A DNA stretch of 42,405 nt from Agromyces sp. NDB4Y10 (GTDB taxonomy: Bacteria; Actinomycetota; Actinomycetes; Actinomycetales; Microbacteriaceae), in contig NZ_LQGY01000037.1 in assembly GCF_001620055.1 (NCBI RefSeq), forward strand, positions 1 to 42,405, given 5' to 3'. The translations under genes and the position numbers were made by a program. The stretch's first letter is position 1. Each line of letters begins with the position of its first letter. Shown here piece by piece: positions 9,383 through 18,101 of the stretch. The notes under the pieces are model-generated. The model was not told the DNA's origin and did not search any database. It saw only the letters and a list, made by a program, of their open reading frames with translations.

Positions 9383-9868
9383 TTAGCGCTTCGAGAACTG
9401 GGGCGCCTTGCGGGCCTTCTTGAGACCGGCCTTCTTGCGCTCGATGACGCGGGCGTCGCGCGTGAGGAAGCCGGACTTCTTCAGCGTGGGACGGTTGTTC
9501 TCGCGGTCGATCTCGTTGAGCGCACGGGCGATCGCGAGGCGCAGGGCGCCGGCCTGGCCCGAGGGGCCGCCGCCGGTGATGCGGGCGATCACGTCGTACG
9601 AGCCCGAGAGCTCGAGGACGGTGAAGGGGTCGGTGATGAGCTGCTGGTGCAGCTTGTTCGGGAAGTAGTCCGCGAACTCACGGCCGTTGACCGTGATGGT
9701 GCCGGCGCCGGGCACGACGCGCACGCGGGCGATGGCCTGCTTGCGGCGGCCGACGGCCGAGCCCGAGACGTTCAGCACGGGACGGGCGGCAGCGGCCTCG
9801 GCGGCCGGAGCGGACTCGGTGGTGTAGCTCTCGGGAGCCTGGTCGATCTGGTCTGCGATCTTCGCCAT
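9383..9868 (-). CDS. rpsI: 30S ribosomal protein S9
   Basis: S9 is a 30S head protein whose C-terminal tail reaches the P-site tRNA. The core ([17 protein letters not shown], then FKSS-like basic C-terminus ending KAPQFSKR) is fully recognisable. At 161 residues it is about 30 longer than the E. coli protein. The extra part is an N-terminal Ala/Glu-rich stretch (about residues 1-35) typical of actinobacterial S9. It lies 38 bases after rplM in the same operon. Confidence 0.97.
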   Translation of the reverse strand: MAKIADQIDQAPESYTTESAPAAEAAAARPVLNVSGSAVGRRKQAIARVRVVPGAGTITVNGREFADYFPNKLHQQLITDPFTVLELSGSYDVIARITGGGPSGQAGALRLAIARALNEIDRENNRPTLKKSGFLTRDARVIERKKAGLKKARKAPQFSKR

Positions 9869-9906
9869 GGTGGTCTCTCTGAATCCTTTTCGCGTCGGCG
9901 CCGGGC

Positions 9907-10353
9907 TTACTGGGCGACCTGGGTGAGGGTGTACGGCTTCGGCTGCTGAGCCGCGTGCGGGTGCTCCGGGCCGGCGTAGACCTTGAGCTTCTTCAGCTGC
10001 TGGCGGCCGAGCGAGTTCTTCGGGAGCATGCCGCGGATCGCCTTCTCGACGGCGCGGACGGGGTTCTTCTCGAGCAGCTCGGCGTAGCCGACCGCCTTGA
10101 GGCCGCCCGGGTAGCCCGAGTGGCGGTAGGCCTTCTTCTGCTCGAGCTTCTGGCCGGTGAGGGCCACCTTGTCGGCGTTGACGATGATCACGTGGTCGCC
10201 GGTGTCGACGTGGTTCGCGAAGATCGGCTTGTGCTTGCCGCGGAGGATCGCCGCGGCGTGGCTCGCGAGACGACCGAGCACGATGTCGGTGGCGTCGATG
10301 ACGACCCAGTCGCGCTGGATCTCGTTCGCCTTCGGGGTGTAGGTGCGCGTCAC
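9907..10353 (-). CDS. rplM: 50S ribosomal protein L13
   Basis: L13 is an early-assembly 50S protein. The 148-residue protein begins [21 protein letters not shown] and contains the family segment [18 protein letters not shown] and a [14 protein letters not shown] motif. It starts at a GTG; upstream is only a weak AGAAAG site. The 137-base spacer before it holds a 6-bp hairpin (10392-10407) and one GGATGCC word. I could not find a convincing promoter there, so it may be transcribed from truA as well as from its own site. Confidence 0.96.
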   Translation of the reverse strand: MTRTYTPKANEIQRDWVVIDATDIVLGRLASHAAAILRGKHKPIFANHVDTGDHVIIVNADKVALTGQKLEQKKAYRHSGYPGGLKAVGYAELLEKNPVRAVEKAIRGMLPKNSLGRQQLKKLKVYAGPEHPHAAQQPKPYTLTQVAQ

Positions 10354-10490
10354 AGTAGTGCTGCTTTCTGATCGAGTGAGGGGTTCGTGAATCCCGCTCC
10401 GGCGGGAGTTCGCTCGCGATGCGAGGAGAACGCCACGGTGGAGGGCTCAACATCGGATGCCGACGCAGTCGACGGCACCAAAGGGAAAGC

Positions 10491-11438
10491 TTAGCCGACG
10501 ACGCCGTCCACGTGCAATTCCCGACGTGCGCGCGTCTGCTCCGCGCGGGCCGCCAGGTCCTCCTCGGGCGGGTAGCCCACCTCGGTGAGGGTGAGCCCCT
10601 TGGCCGGGAGCACCTTGAACGCGCTCGTCCGGGTGCGCGCGTGCATGAGCTCGCCCGGCTGCTCGACCCCGAGCCGCCCCTCCCCCACGGCGACGCCCGA
10701 GCCGACGAGCGCGCGGACCATAGAGTGGCAGAACGCGTCGGCCTGGAGCGAGGCGACGAGGACGCCGTCCGCGGCCCGGCGCCACCGGAACGACTGCAGC
10801 GTGCGGATCGTCGTCGCGCCCTCGCGCGGCTTGCAGAAGGCAGCGAAGTCGCCGAGGCCCACGAGCGTCTGCGCGGCCACGTCCATCGCCTCGACATCGA
10901 GCTCCCTCGGGTACCAGACCGTGCGGTGGCGCTGCAGCGGATCGTGCTCGGCGTCCGCGTCGGCGATGCGGTACTCGTACCGTCGCCAGACGGCCGAGAA
11001 GCGAGCGTCGAAGCCCCCGGGCGCGGGTCGCACCGACCGCACGACGACGTCGTCGTCGGCCGACCCCAGGACGCCGCGCAAACGACGCACGAGCACCGCG
11101 CCGGGATCGGCGTGCGGATCCGACTCCGCCGTGCCCCGACGGGGGCGCGCGACCGCCCGGAACGCCGCCCGGTCCACGTCGAGGTGGGCGACCTGCCCGG
11201 TCGCGTGCACCCCGGCGTCCGTCCGGCCCGCGACGACGAGGCGGGGCGCGACGCCCTCGCGGCGGAAGAGCGTCTCGAGCGCCTGCTCGATCGTGCCCTG
11301 CACGGTGCGGAGGCCGGGCTGGCGGCTCCAGCCGGCGAAGGCCGTGCCGTCGTAGGCGAGGTCGAGCCGCAGTCGAACGACGGATGCCTCGGCATCCGCG
11401 TCGCCGTCGACGCCCGTGGTCGTGGTGGCCTCGTTCAC
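10491..11438 (-). CDS. truA: tRNA pseudouridine(38-40) synthase TruA
   Basis: TruA isomerises uridines 38-40 in the anticodon arm. The protein has [20 protein letters not shown], then [20 protein letters not shown] with the catalytic Asp, and the RRYEYRI segment. It is 315 residues, longer than E. coli TruA (270) because of Ala/Asp-rich ends. It starts at a GTG with no ribosome-binding site and a -10 element six bases upstream. It follows rplQ, the usual actinobacterial order, but a strong hairpin separates them. Confidence 0.95.
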   Translation of the reverse strand: MNEATTTTGVDGDADAEASVVRLRLDLAYDGTAFAGWSRQPGLRTVQGTIEQALETLFRREGVAPRLVVAGRTDAGVHATGQVAHLDVDRAAFRAVARPRRGTAESDPHADPGAVLVRRLRGVLGSADDDVVVRSVRPAPGGFDARFSAVWRRYEYRIADADAEHDPLQRHRTVWYPRELDVEAMDVAAQTLVGLGDFAAFCKPREGATTIRTLQSFRWRRAADGVLVASLQADAFCHSMVRALVGSGVAVGEGRLGVEQPGELMHARTRTSAFKVLPAKGLTLTEVGYPPEEDLAARAEQTRARRELHVDGVVG

Positions 11439-11444
11439 GGACCC

Positions 11445-11450
11445 AGCCTA
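11445..11450 (-). promoter_or_regulatory. -10 element for a leaderless truA transcript
   Basis: TAGGCT on the minus strand ends six bases before the truA GTG, and no Shine-Dalgarno sequence is present. It lies directly downstream of the rplQ terminator hairpin, which would make truA an independently started, leaderless gene. The -35 region falls inside the hairpin and is not recognisable. Confidence 0.45.
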
Positions 11451-11457
11451 GATGCGC

Positions 11458-11491
11458 GAGGGGCCCCGGTGCGGATGCACCGGGGCCCCTC
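11458..11491 (-). terminator. Terminator at the end of the alpha operon
   Basis: A perfect 15-bp stem (GAGGGGCCCCGGTGC paired with its complement) closes on the 4-base loop GGAT, 20 bases after the rplQ stop. The stem is the strongest simple hairpin near the alpha operon. There is no U-tract. Confidence 0.75.
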
Positions 11492-11511
11492 GTCGAGCGG
11501 GAGCGCGAAGG

Positions 11512-12066
11512 CTACTTCGCGGCGGCCTCCTCGGCCTCGGTCTCCTCGGCCGGAGCCTCGGCGGACTCCGCCGACGCCTCGGAACCGGCGGCCTCGTCGA
11601 CCGCGGCCTCGGACTCGGTCACGACCTCGTCCTGGGGCTCCTCGGCGGCGGGCTCCTCGGCGGGAGCGGTCGCGGCGGCCGGCTTCGCGGCGCGCGCCTT
11701 CGGCGTCACGGGCTCGAGGACGAGCTCGATGACGGCCATGGGCGCGTTGTCGCCCTTGCGGTTGCCGATCTTGGTGATGCGGGTGTAGCCGCCCTCGCGG
11801 TCGGCCACCTGCGGCGCGATCTCGGTGAACAGCTTGTGCACGACCGACTTGTCGCCGATCACGGCGAGCACGCGACGGCGCGCGTGCAGGTCGCCGCGCT
11901 TGGCGAACGTGATCAGGCGCTCGGCGAGCGGACGGAGGCGCTTGGCCTTCGTCTCGGTGGTGGTGATGCGCTCGTGCGTGTACAGCGCGGCGGCGAGGTT
12001 CGCGAGCAGCAGGCGCTCGTGCGCGGGTCCGCCTCCGAGGCGGGGTCCCTTCGTGGGCTTCGGCAT
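11512..12066 (-). CDS. rplQ: 50S ribosomal protein L17 with long acidic C-terminal tail
   Basis: L17 sits near the peptide exit tunnel. The first 120 residues are the standard protein ([41 protein letters not shown]). They are followed by a tail of about 60 residues made almost only of Ala, Glu, Pro, Ser and Thr, bringing the length to 184 against about 120-130 in most bacteria. The tail has net negative charge and should be disordered. It is the last gene of the alpha operon, 45 bases after rpoA. Confidence 0.96.
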   Translation of the reverse strand: MPKPTKGPRLGGGPAHERLLLANLAAALYTHERITTTETKAKRLRPLAERLITFAKRGDLHARRRVLAVIGDKSVVHKLFTEIAPQVADREGGYTRITKIGNRKGDNAPMAVIELVLEPVTPKARAAKPAAATAPAEEPAAEEPQDEVVTESEAAVDEAAGSEASAESAEAPAEETEAEEAAAK

Positions 12067-12111
12067 GGTGGTATCTCCAGTGTTGGGGGGTTGGTGCGGC
12101 CCGGGGCCTGC

Positions 12112-13098
12112 TTAGTTCTCGTCCTCGAAGCCCGTGTAGAAGTGGGCGCCGTCGAAGCCGGGGACCGAGTCCTTCAGCGACAGGCCCATCTCGGTGAGCT
12201 TGTCCTTGACCTCGTCGACCGACTTCTGGCCGAAGTTGCGGATGTTCATCAGCTGCGACTCCGACAGGGCCACGAGCTCGGACACCGTGTTGATGCCCTC
12301 GCGCTTGAGGCAGTTGTACGAACGCACCGACAGGTCGAGGTCCTCGATCGGGATCGAGAGCTCGCTCGAGAGGACGGCGTCGACCGGCGCGGGGCCGATC
12401 TCGATGCCCTCGGCGGCGGTGTTCAGCTCGCGGGCGAGGCCGAACAGCTCGACGAGCGTGCGACCGGCCGACGCGATCGCGTCGCGAGGCGTGATGGCGG
12501 GCTTGGACTCGACGTCGACCACGAGGCGGTCGAAGTCGGTGCGCTCACCCGCACGCGTCGCCTCGACGCGGTACGTGACCTTCAGGACCGGCGAGTAGAT
12601 CGAGTCGACCGGGATCTGGCCGGCCTCGGAGTACTCGTTGCGGTTCTGGCTGGCCGAGACGTAGCCGCGGCCGCGCTCGATCGTGAGCTCGAGCTCGAAC
12701 TTCGCCGAGTCGTTGAGCGTCGCGATGACCAGGTCGGGGTTGTGCACCTCGACGCCCGCCGGAGCGGAGATGTCGGCGGCGGTGACCTCACCGGCGCCCT
12801 GCTTGCGCAGGTAGGCGGTGATGGGCTCGTCGTGCTCGCTGGAGACGACCAGGTTCTTGATGTTGAGGATGATCTCGGTGACATCCTCCTTCACGCCCGG
12901 CACGGTCGAGAACTCGTGGAGCACGCCGTCGATGCGGATGCTCGTCACGGCGGCGCCGGGGATCGAGGAGAGGAGGGTGCGACGGAGGGAGTTCCCCAGG
13001 GTGTAACCGAAGCCCGGCTCGAGGGGCTCGATCACGAAACGCGAACGGAACTCCGAGATGTTCTCTTCGGTGAGCGTCGGACGCTGTGCGATCAGCAC
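12112..13098 (-). CDS. rpoA: DNA-directed RNA polymerase alpha subunit
   Basis: RpoA nucleates polymerase assembly and contacts UP elements and activators. The N-terminal domain ([20 protein letters not shown], about residues 30-50) and the C-terminal HhH domain ([16 protein letters not shown], about 260-275) are both intact. The start is the GTG giving [12 protein letters not shown], the conserved actinobacterial N-terminus, with AAAGGAA upstream. An in-frame extension to 13137 is not conserved and was rejected. The product has 328 residues, close to the usual length. A 177-base spacer with a palindromic repeat separates it from rpsK. Confidence 0.97.
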   Translation of the reverse strand: MLIAQRPTLTEENISEFRSRFVIEPLEPGFGYTLGNSLRRTLLSSIPGAAVTSIRIDGVLHEFSTVPGVKEDVTEIILNIKNLVVSSEHDEPITAYLRKQGAGEVTAADISAPAGVEVHNPDLVIATLNDSAKFELELTIERGRGYVSASQNRNEYSEAGQIPVDSIYSPVLKVTYRVEATRAGERTDFDRLVVDVESKPAITPRDAIASAGRTLVELFGLARELNTAAEGIEIGPAPVDAVLSSELSIPIEDLDLSVRSYNCLKREGINTVSELVALSESQLMNIRNFGQKSVDEVKDKLTEMGLSLKDSVPGFDGAHFYTGFEDEN

Positions 13099-13180
13099 GG
13101 TGTGATTCCTTTCGGCAGGGTGTCCGCTATATGACACCTGCGAGTTCGAGGATCTTGAGTTGTGAGAGAGAACGGATGCC

Positions 13181-13264
13181 CGGTGGTCGAGTAGCGCCCG
13201 GCGCAGCCGGGCGCGTACCGAGACCGTGCGATCTCGGTACGGCCTGCGGCCTACTCGATCACCG
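13181..13264. repeat. Cloverleaf-capable palindromic repeat, copy A (rpsK-rpoA spacer)
   Basis: The element is closed by a 14-bp outer stem with one mismatch (CGGTGGTCGAGTAG / CTACTCGATCACCG). It encloses three hairpins: an 8-bp arm with GCA loop (13195-13213), a 10-bp arm CGTACCGAGA/TCTCGGTACG with 8-base loop (13214-13241), and a short GCC-TGC-GGC arm (13242-13250). It can fold as a cloverleaf or, because arm 1 and arm 3 are roughly inverted copies, as one long hairpin. Related copies lie at 14161-14210 and 39667-39748. It fills most of the rpsK-rpoA spacer. Confidence 0.8.
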
Positions 13265-13275
13265 GGAACGGAGTG

Positions 13276-13674
13276 CTAGACGCGGCGGCGCTTCGGCGGG
13301 CGGCATCCGTTGTGCGCCTGGGGCGTCACGTCGTTGATGCTGCCGACCTCGAGGCCCGCGGCCTGGAGCGAGCGGATCGCGGTCTCGCGGCCCGAGCCCG
13401 GACCCTTGACGAAGACGTCGACCTTCTTCATGCCGTGCTCCTGCGCCTGGCGGGCGGCCGACTCGGCGGCCAGCTGCGCGGCGAACGGGGTCGACTTGCG
13501 CGAGCCCTTGAAGCCGACGCCGCCCGAGGAGGCCCAGCTGATCACGGCACCGTTCGTGTCGGTGATCGACACGATGGTGTTGTTGAACGTCGACTTGATG
13601 TGGGCCTGGCCCACGGCGACGTTCTTCTTGTCCTTGCGGCGCGGCTTGCGAGTAGCCGCCTTGGGTGCTGCCAT
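13276..13674 (-). CDS. rpsK: 30S ribosomal protein S11
   Basis: S11 lies on the 30S platform near the mRNA exit. The 132-residue protein shows the family segments [39 protein letters not shown] and the invariant end [11 protein letters not shown]. It lies 32 bases downstream of rpsM. In some actinobacteria rpsD (S4) follows here; instead there is a spacer with a palindromic repeat, then rpoA. Confidence 0.98.
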   Translation of the reverse strand: MAAPKAATRKPRRKDKKNVAVGQAHIKSTFNNTIVSITDTNGAVISWASSGGVGFKGSRKSTPFAAQLAAESAARQAQEHGMKKVDVFVKGPGSGRETAIRSLQAAGLEVGSINDVTPQAHNGCRPPKRRRV

Positions 13675-13706
13675 GTTCGAAATCTCCTAGATCTTGGCGC
13701 GAGCGG

Positions 13707-14087
13707 TTACTTGCGGCCGGGCTTCTTCTTGCCGGCGACGGTGCGCTTCGGGCCCTTGCGGGTACGAGCGTTGGTCTTGGTGCGCTGACCGCGGACCGGG
13801 AGGCCGCGACGGTGGCGGATGCCCTCGTACGAGCCGATCTCGACCTTGCGGCGGATGTCGGCGGCCACCTCGCGGCGGAGGTCGCCCTCGACCTTGTAGG
13901 TACCCTCGATGTGGTCGCGGAGGGCGACGAGCTGGTCGTCGGTGAGGTCCTTGACGCGGATGTTCCCGTCGATGCCGGTCTCCGCGAGCGTCTGCAGCGC
14001 GCGAGTGCGGCCGACGCCGTAGATGTAGGTCAGTGCGATCTCCACGCGCTTCTCGCGCGGGATGTCGACTCCTGCCAGACGTGCCAT
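13707..14087 (-). CDS. rpsM: 30S ribosomal protein S13
   Basis: S13 bridges the 30S head to the large subunit and contacts the P-site tRNA. The protein starts [19 protein letters not shown] and has the H2TH-like region [11 protein letters not shown] and the basic tail [17 protein letters not shown]. Its 126 residues are normal. A truncated palindromic repeat lies between it and rpmJ upstream. Confidence 0.98.
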   Translation of the reverse strand: MARLAGVDIPREKRVEIALTYIYGVGRTRALQTLAETGIDGNIRVKDLTDDQLVALRDHIEGTYKVEGDLRREVAADIRRKVEIGSYEGIRHRRGLPVRGQRTKTNARTRKGPKRTVAGKKKPGRK

Positions 14088-14160
14088 GGTGGCTTCTCCT
14101 GTTGGATGTGTCGGAGGTGTGGAGCACTTCCGGTGCCTCGGCCTCCGTCCGAGGGTGTCC

Positions 14161-14210
14161 CCTCCCGGTGATCGAGTAGCGACGGAGTCGCGTACCGAGA
14201 TCTCGGGAGG
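14161..14210. repeat. Truncated cloverleaf repeat, copy B (rpmJ-rpsM spacer)
   Basis: The copy begins CGGTGATCGAGTAG, then has a small arm CGAC-GGA-GTCG, then the central-arm sequence CGTACCGAGATCTCGG, and stops. The right third of the full element is missing. The remaining sequence closes on itself through CCTCCCG / CGGGAGG at its two ends, so a hairpin is kept although half the repeat is lost. Confidence 0.7.
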
Positions 14211-14251
14211 TTCGTGGAAGTGCCGTATTCAGTTCGCGTCGGCGCGGGCGA

Positions 14252-14365
14252 CTAGCCCTGGCGCTGCTTGTGGCGCGGGTTCTCGCAGATCACCATGACG
14301 CGCCCGTGGCGGCGGATGACCTTGCACTTGTCGCAGATGCGCTTGACGCTGGGGTTGACCTTCAC
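14252..14365 (-). CDS. rpmJ: 50S ribosomal protein L36 (zinc-binding form)
   Basis: This 37-residue gene reads [20 protein letters not shown] and onward. Cys11, Cys14, Cys27 and His32 form the zinc site of the C+ type of L36. The start is a GTG preceded by AAGGAAA at good spacing. It lies between infA and rpsM, its standard place. L36 stabilises 23S rRNA near the GTPase centre. If a zinc-free paralogue exists it is outside this window. Confidence 0.96.
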   Translation of the reverse strand: MKVNPSVKRICDKCKVIRRHGRVMVICENPRHKQRQG

Positions 14366-14436
14366 AGTCGTTGTTTCCTTAGTTCGCTGTCCTCGTGCCC
14401 GCGGGGTGCCGCGGGCCGTTACTTTCCGAACAGTCC

Positions 14437-14658
14437 TTACTTGTAGCGGTAGACGATGCGGCCGCGGGTCAGGTCGTACGGGCTCAGCTCCACGATCACG
14501 CGATCCTCGGGGAGGATGCGGATGTAGTGCTGGCGCATCTTTCCGGAGATGTGGGCGAGCACCTTGTGCCCGTTGGTCAGCTCAACCCGGAACATCGCGT
14601 TCGGGAGTGCCTCGATGACCGAGCCTTCGATCTCGATGACGCCGTCTTTCTTGGCCAT
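14437..14658 (-). CDS. infA: Translation initiation factor IF-1
   Basis: IF-1 occupies the ribosomal A site during initiation. The 73-residue OB-fold protein, [20 protein letters not shown] to RGRIVYRYK, is full length and close to the actinobacterial consensus. It is the first gene of the alpha operon. A TATAGT -10 element lies about 110 bases upstream. The leader between contains a 7-bp hairpin (GTCGTGC / GCACGAC) that might influence translation. Confidence 0.98.
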   Translation of the reverse strand: MAKKDGVIEIEGSVIEALPNAMFRVELTNGHKVLAHISGKMRQHYIRILPEDRVIVELSPYDLTRGRIVYRYK

Positions 14659-14767
14659 AGCCTCACTATCGCTTGGAGTTTGGGTATTCGGTCGTGCGAT
14701 GATGATGCACGACCTCGACGGGGCCCATCGGGCATGCCGAAGCGGGCGTGCAAAACACCAAGGGTCA

Positions 14768-14773
14768 ACTATA
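14768..14773 (-). promoter_or_regulatory. Probable -10 of the alpha-operon promoter
   Basis: TATAGT on the minus strand is a near-consensus -10 box upstream of infA, directly after the mtlD terminator hairpin. A -35 box would fall inside that hairpin and only a poor match (TGGCGA, 17-base spacing) is seen. Predicted transcription start is near 14761, giving a leader of about 100 bases. Confidence 0.5.
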
Positions 14774-14795
14774 GGCGAATCCGGCTCGATTCGCC
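14774..14795 (-). terminator. Terminator after mtlD
   Basis: An 8-bp perfect stem GGCGAATC/GATTCGCC with a 6-base loop lies 14 bases after the mtlD stop and ends the mannitol operon. It directly abuts the TATAGT element of infA, so terminator and next promoter overlap. Confidence 0.6.
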
Positions 14796-14808
14796 AGTCG
14801 GCCGCGTG

Positions 14809-15957
14809 TCAGCTTGCGGTGCGGCGCGTCACGGCCGCGACCAGGCGATCGTGCAGCGGATGCCCCGGCTCGATGCCGCACACCTCGCGCACGATGGTCT
14901 CCGCGTCATCCGTTCGCACGCGCTGCTGCAGCTCGACGCTCTCGGGATCGGCCGGCACGTCGAAGCCGAGCGCCGCCTCGACGGCGTCGAGGAGCCCGTC
15001 CACGGGCAGTCCGCGTTCCGCGAGCTCCGCGGCGGGTCCGATGAACCGCTCTCGCCGGCCGAGCTTGCGCAGCGGCTGCCGCCCGACGCGCTCGACCGTG
15101 TCGGGCAGCGCCGCGTTGCGGAATCGGCCGAGGATGGTCGCCCGGTACTGCGCCTGCTCCTCCTCGGTGAAGCCGTGCTTGGCGACGATGAGCGCCGAGG
15201 TCTCCTCGAGCACGCGCTCCACGCGCGCGGCGACCGACGGGTCGGCCAGTGCGTCGGCGATGCGCTCGTGCCCGGCGAGGAACCCGAAGTACGCCGTGGA
15301 CGCGTGCCCGGTGTTCACCGTGAACAGCTTGCGCTCGATGTAGGGGCCGAGCCGATCGACGAAATGCGCGCCCGGGATGGGCGGCGGCGCGTCGCCGAAC
15401 GGCGGACGCTCGATCGCCCACTCCGAGAACGTCTCGACCGTCACGTCGAGGCCCGACTCCCCCGGCTGGCCCGGGACGATCCGGTCGACGGCGGTGTTCG
15501 CGAACACCGCGCGACGCTCGAGCGCGAGCCACTCGTCGGGTCCGGCGAGCTTCGCCGTCTCGTCGCGAAGCAGGCTCGTGGCGTCGATGGCGTTCTCGCA
15601 CGCCATGACGGCCAGGGGCGCGGCATCCGGCGCCCGGTCGCGCAGCGCCTGCAGCACGTGCGGCGCGATGAACCGGAGGATGTTCGGGCCCACCGCGGTC
15701 GTCAGCACGTCCGCGTCGGCGAGCTCGGCGGCCAGCGCCGCGGCATCCGCCTGGGAGTTCACCGCCCGGTACCGGTCGACGCGCCGGTCGCGCGCCCCCT
15801 CGCCCACCTCGTGCACCGTGTAATCGTCGGATGCCGCGAGCGCATCGATGAGCTCGGCGTTCACGTCGGCGAACACGACCTCGTACCCGGCGTCGTGCAG
15901 CAGCAGCCCGATGAACCCGCGACCGATGTTGCCGGCGCCGAAGTGGACGGCCTTCAC
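14809..15957 (-). CDS. mtlD: Mannitol-1-phosphate 5-dehydrogenase MtlD
   Basis: MtlD oxidises imported mannitol-1-phosphate to fructose-6-phosphate with NAD+. The protein starts [20 protein letters not shown], the Rossmann nucleotide loop of this family. It has the central [11 protein letters not shown] segment (about residues 215-225) with the catalytic-region residues of the polyol dehydrogenases. Its 382 residues match the family. The GTG start overlaps the mtlF stop by four bases. It is the last gene of the mtl cluster. Confidence 0.96.
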   Translation of the reverse strand: MKAVHFGAGNIGRGFIGLLLHDAGYEVVFADVNAELIDALAASDDYTVHEVGEGARDRRVDRYRAVNSQADAAALAAELADADVLTTAVGPNILRFIAPHVLQALRDRAPDAAPLAVMACENAIDATSLLRDETAKLAGPDEWLALERRAVFANTAVDRIVPGQPGESGLDVTVETFSEWAIERPPFGDAPPPIPGAHFVDRLGPYIERKLFTVNTGHASTAYFGFLAGHERIADALADPSVAARVERVLEETSALIVAKHGFTEEEQAQYRATILGRFRNAALPDTVERVGRQPLRKLGRRERFIGPAAELAERGLPVDGLLDAVEAALGFDVPADPESVELQQRVRTDDAETIVREVCGIEPGHPLHDRLVAAVTRRTAS

Positions 15958-16394
15958 GAGTCGTTCACCTCGGAGAGGAGCGCGACGAGCTCATCCGACG
16001 AGCCGGCCGCGAGGAGCTTGTCGACCTCCTCCTCGTCGGAGAAGACGATCGCGATCTTCGACAGGATCTCGAGGTGCTCGTCGCCGCGGCCGGCGATGCC
16101 GACGACGAAGCGCGCCTGCTCGCCGCCCCACTCGATCGGCTCGTCGTAGCGGAGCAGCGACATCGCCGAACGCCGGATGAGGTCCTTGGCCTCGTTCGTG
16201 CCGTGCGGAATGGCGAGCCAGTTGCCCATGTAGGTCGACACGGAGCCCTCGCGCTCCAGCATCGAGTCGACGTACGCGGCGTCCACCGCGCCCGCATCGA
16301 CGAGCACCGCGCCCGCCGCTCGGATGGCGTCCTCGCGGGTCGCGCCGCCCGGCACGATCCGCACGTTCTGGGCGGGCAGGATCTGGTCGCTCAT
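15954..16394 (-). CDS. mtlF: Mannitol-specific PTS enzyme IIA MtlF
   Basis: EIIA accepts phosphate from HPr and passes it to the IIB domain of MtlA. The active-site histidine is H64 in [13 protein letters not shown], in the context typical of mannitol/fructose EIIA. The 146-residue, free-standing domain matches EIICBs that lack a fused IIA, as here. A 135-base spacer with a large inverted repeat separates it from mtlA. Confidence 0.93.
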   Translation of the reverse strand: MSDQILPAQNVRIVPGGATREDAIRAAGAVLVDAGAVDAAYVDSMLEREGSVSTYMGNWLAIPHGTNEAKDLIRRSAMSLLRYDEPIEWGGEQARFVVGIAGRGDEHLEILSKIAIVFSDEEEVDKLLAAGSSDELVALLSEVNDS

Positions 16395-16457
16395 GGGTGC
16401 TCCTTCTTCGTCGCGGTTCTCGTGGTTCGGTCTTCGTCGGGCGGGCGATGCGGGTGG

Positions 16458-16519
16458 CGGATGACGCGACCGCCCGGGCCGGACCCCTGCAGGGCTCGAC
16501 CCGGGCGGCGCGTCATCCG
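16458..16519 (-). repeat. Large inverted repeat between mtlA and mtlF
   Basis: The arms CGGATGACGCG-CCGCCCGGG and their exact complement form a 20-bp stem interrupted by one bulged base (16469), around a 21-base loop. The structure lies inside the operon, between IICB and IIA genes, so it is more likely an RNA processing, stability or partial termination element than a final terminator. The outer arm carries a GGATG/CATCC pair related to the GGATGCC word. Confidence 0.75.
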
Positions 16520-16529
16520 TTCGGGATCG

Positions 16530-18083
16530 TCAGCTCCGACCCTTCTGGGCCTCGATCATCTCCACGACCTCGTCGTACTTCGGCGAGTTCATGAAGTTGT
16601 CGACCGAGATGTGCACGGCGTCGGGCGTCTGGTGACGTGCGCGCTCCGTCAGCTGGTTCTGCGTGATCACGAGGTCGGCCGACGTGTCGAGGTTCGCGAT
16701 CGCCTTGTTGACGACCGTGACATCGTCGATGCCCGCCTTCTTGATCTTGTTGCGCAGGACGCTCGCGCCCATCGCCGACGAGCCCATTCCGGCGTCGCAG
16801 GCGAAGACGACGTTCCTGATCTCGCGGATCGTGCCGGTCGCGGGACCGCCGCCGCCGCCCGCCTGGGTCGCCGCACCGCCGCGCAGGTTCGCGAGCGCGT
16901 CCGAGCTCTTGCCCTTGGCGGCCTCGGTCTGCGTGACGGCGGCGCCGAACGCGTCATCCGTGACGGCCATCGCCTGCAGGTCGCGGCGGCGCGTGGCCCG
17001 CAGGATGACCGCCGAGATGAGGAACGTGACCGTCGCCGAGAGGATGACCGACAGGATGACGCCGAGGTAGCTGTCGCTCGCCGTCTGCGCGATCACCGCG
17101 AAGATGCTGCCCGGCGCCGCCGGGGCGCGCAGGCCCGCGTCGAAGAGCATGTTGGTCGTGACGCCGGTCATGCCGCCCGCGATGAGCGCGAGGATCAGGA
17201 TCGGCTTCATCAGCGCGAACGGGAAGTACACCTCGTGGATGCCGCCGAAGAACTGGATCACCGCGGCGCCCGGTGCCGACGCCTTCGCGGCGCCGATGCC
17301 GAAGAACGTGAACGCCAGGAGCAGGCCGACGCCCGGTCCCGGGTTCGCCTCGAGCAGGAACAGGATCGACTTGCCCTCCTCCGCGGCCTGCGTGAGGCCG
17401 AGGGGGGTCAGCACGCCGTGGTTGATGGCGTTGTTCAGGAACAGCACCTTCGCCGGCTCGATGATGATGCTGGTCAGCGGCAGCAGGTTCGTCTCGACGA
17501 GCCAGTTCACCGCACCGGAGAGGGCGTTCATGATGCCGTTCACCAGCCAGGCCACCGGGTAGAACCCGACGACCGCCATGACGAAGCCCCAGATGCCGGC
17601 CGAGAACATGTTCACGAGCATCTCGAAGCCCGCCTTGACCTTGCCCTCCCAGAGCGAGTCGAGCCGCTTCATGGTCCAGGCCGCGAGCGGGCCGAGGATC
17701 ATCGCGCCGATGAACATGTGGATCTGCCCGAGCTGGTTGTCCTCGGGCAGCGTCGCGTTCACCTGCGCGATGAGCAGGTCGGAGCCGGCGATCGCACCGA
17801 AGGTCGCGATGCTGCCCACCACGCCGCCGCGGATGCCGTACACCATCGAGCCGCCCGTATAGCCGATCAGGATCGGCAGCAGGTAGTGGATGAACGGCCC
17901 GACGATGGTGGCGAGGTCCGCATTGGGCGTCCAGCCGACCCCGATGAAGAAGGCGGTGAAGATGCCCCACGCGATGAGCGCGGGGATGTTCGGCATGATC
18001 ATGCCGGAGAGGAACGTTCCGAAGCGCTGGACGTGGACTCGGGCTCCCCCGGGTCGCTTCGCCTCAGCTGACGTCGTCGTCAT
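16530..18083 (-). CDS. mtlA: Mannitol-specific PTS enzyme IICB MtlA
   Basis: MtlA is the membrane permease that imports and phosphorylates mannitol. The IIC domain (about residues 20-375) has many membrane segments and the conserved GGIHEVYFPFALMKP motif involved in substrate binding. After an Ala/Gly/Pro linker (about 385-420) comes the IIB domain with the phospho-cysteine C429 in VVFACDAGMGSSAMG. The 517-residue protein has no IIA domain; mtlF supplies it. The start is ATG, 18 bases after the ptsI stop. Confidence 0.95.
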   Translation of the reverse strand: MTTTSAEAKRPGGARVHVQRFGTFLSGMIMPNIPALIAWGIFTAFFIGVGWTPNADLATIVGPFIHYLLPILIGYTGGSMVYGIRGGVVGSIATFGAIAGSDLLIAQVNATLPEDNQLGQIHMFIGAMILGPLAAWTMKRLDSLWEGKVKAGFEMLVNMFSAGIWGFVMAVVGFYPVAWLVNGIMNALSGAVNWLVETNLLPLTSIIIEPAKVLFLNNAINHGVLTPLGLTQAAEEGKSILFLLEANPGPGVGLLLAFTFFGIGAAKASAPGAAVIQFFGGIHEVYFPFALMKPILILALIAGGMTGVTTNMLFDAGLRAPAAPGSIFAVIAQTASDSYLGVILSVILSATVTFLISAVILRATRRRDLQAMAVTDDAFGAAVTQTEAAKGKSSDALANLRGGAATQAGGGGGPATGTIREIRNVVFACDAGMGSSAMGASVLRNKIKKAGIDDVTVVNKAIANLDTSADLVITQNQLTERARHQTPDAVHISVDNFMNSPKYDEVVEMIEAQKGRS

Positions 18084-18101
18084 TGCTGCCTCCAGTGCAG
18101 G

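Noticed and set aside
10354..10490. Known-type L13 leader before rplM
   Set aside because: Only a 6-bp hairpin is present; there is not enough structure to claim a regulatory leader.
13099..13137. Longer N-terminus for rpoA
   Set aside because: The conserved actinobacterial start [12 protein letters not shown] has a proper ribosome-binding site; the extension is not conserved.
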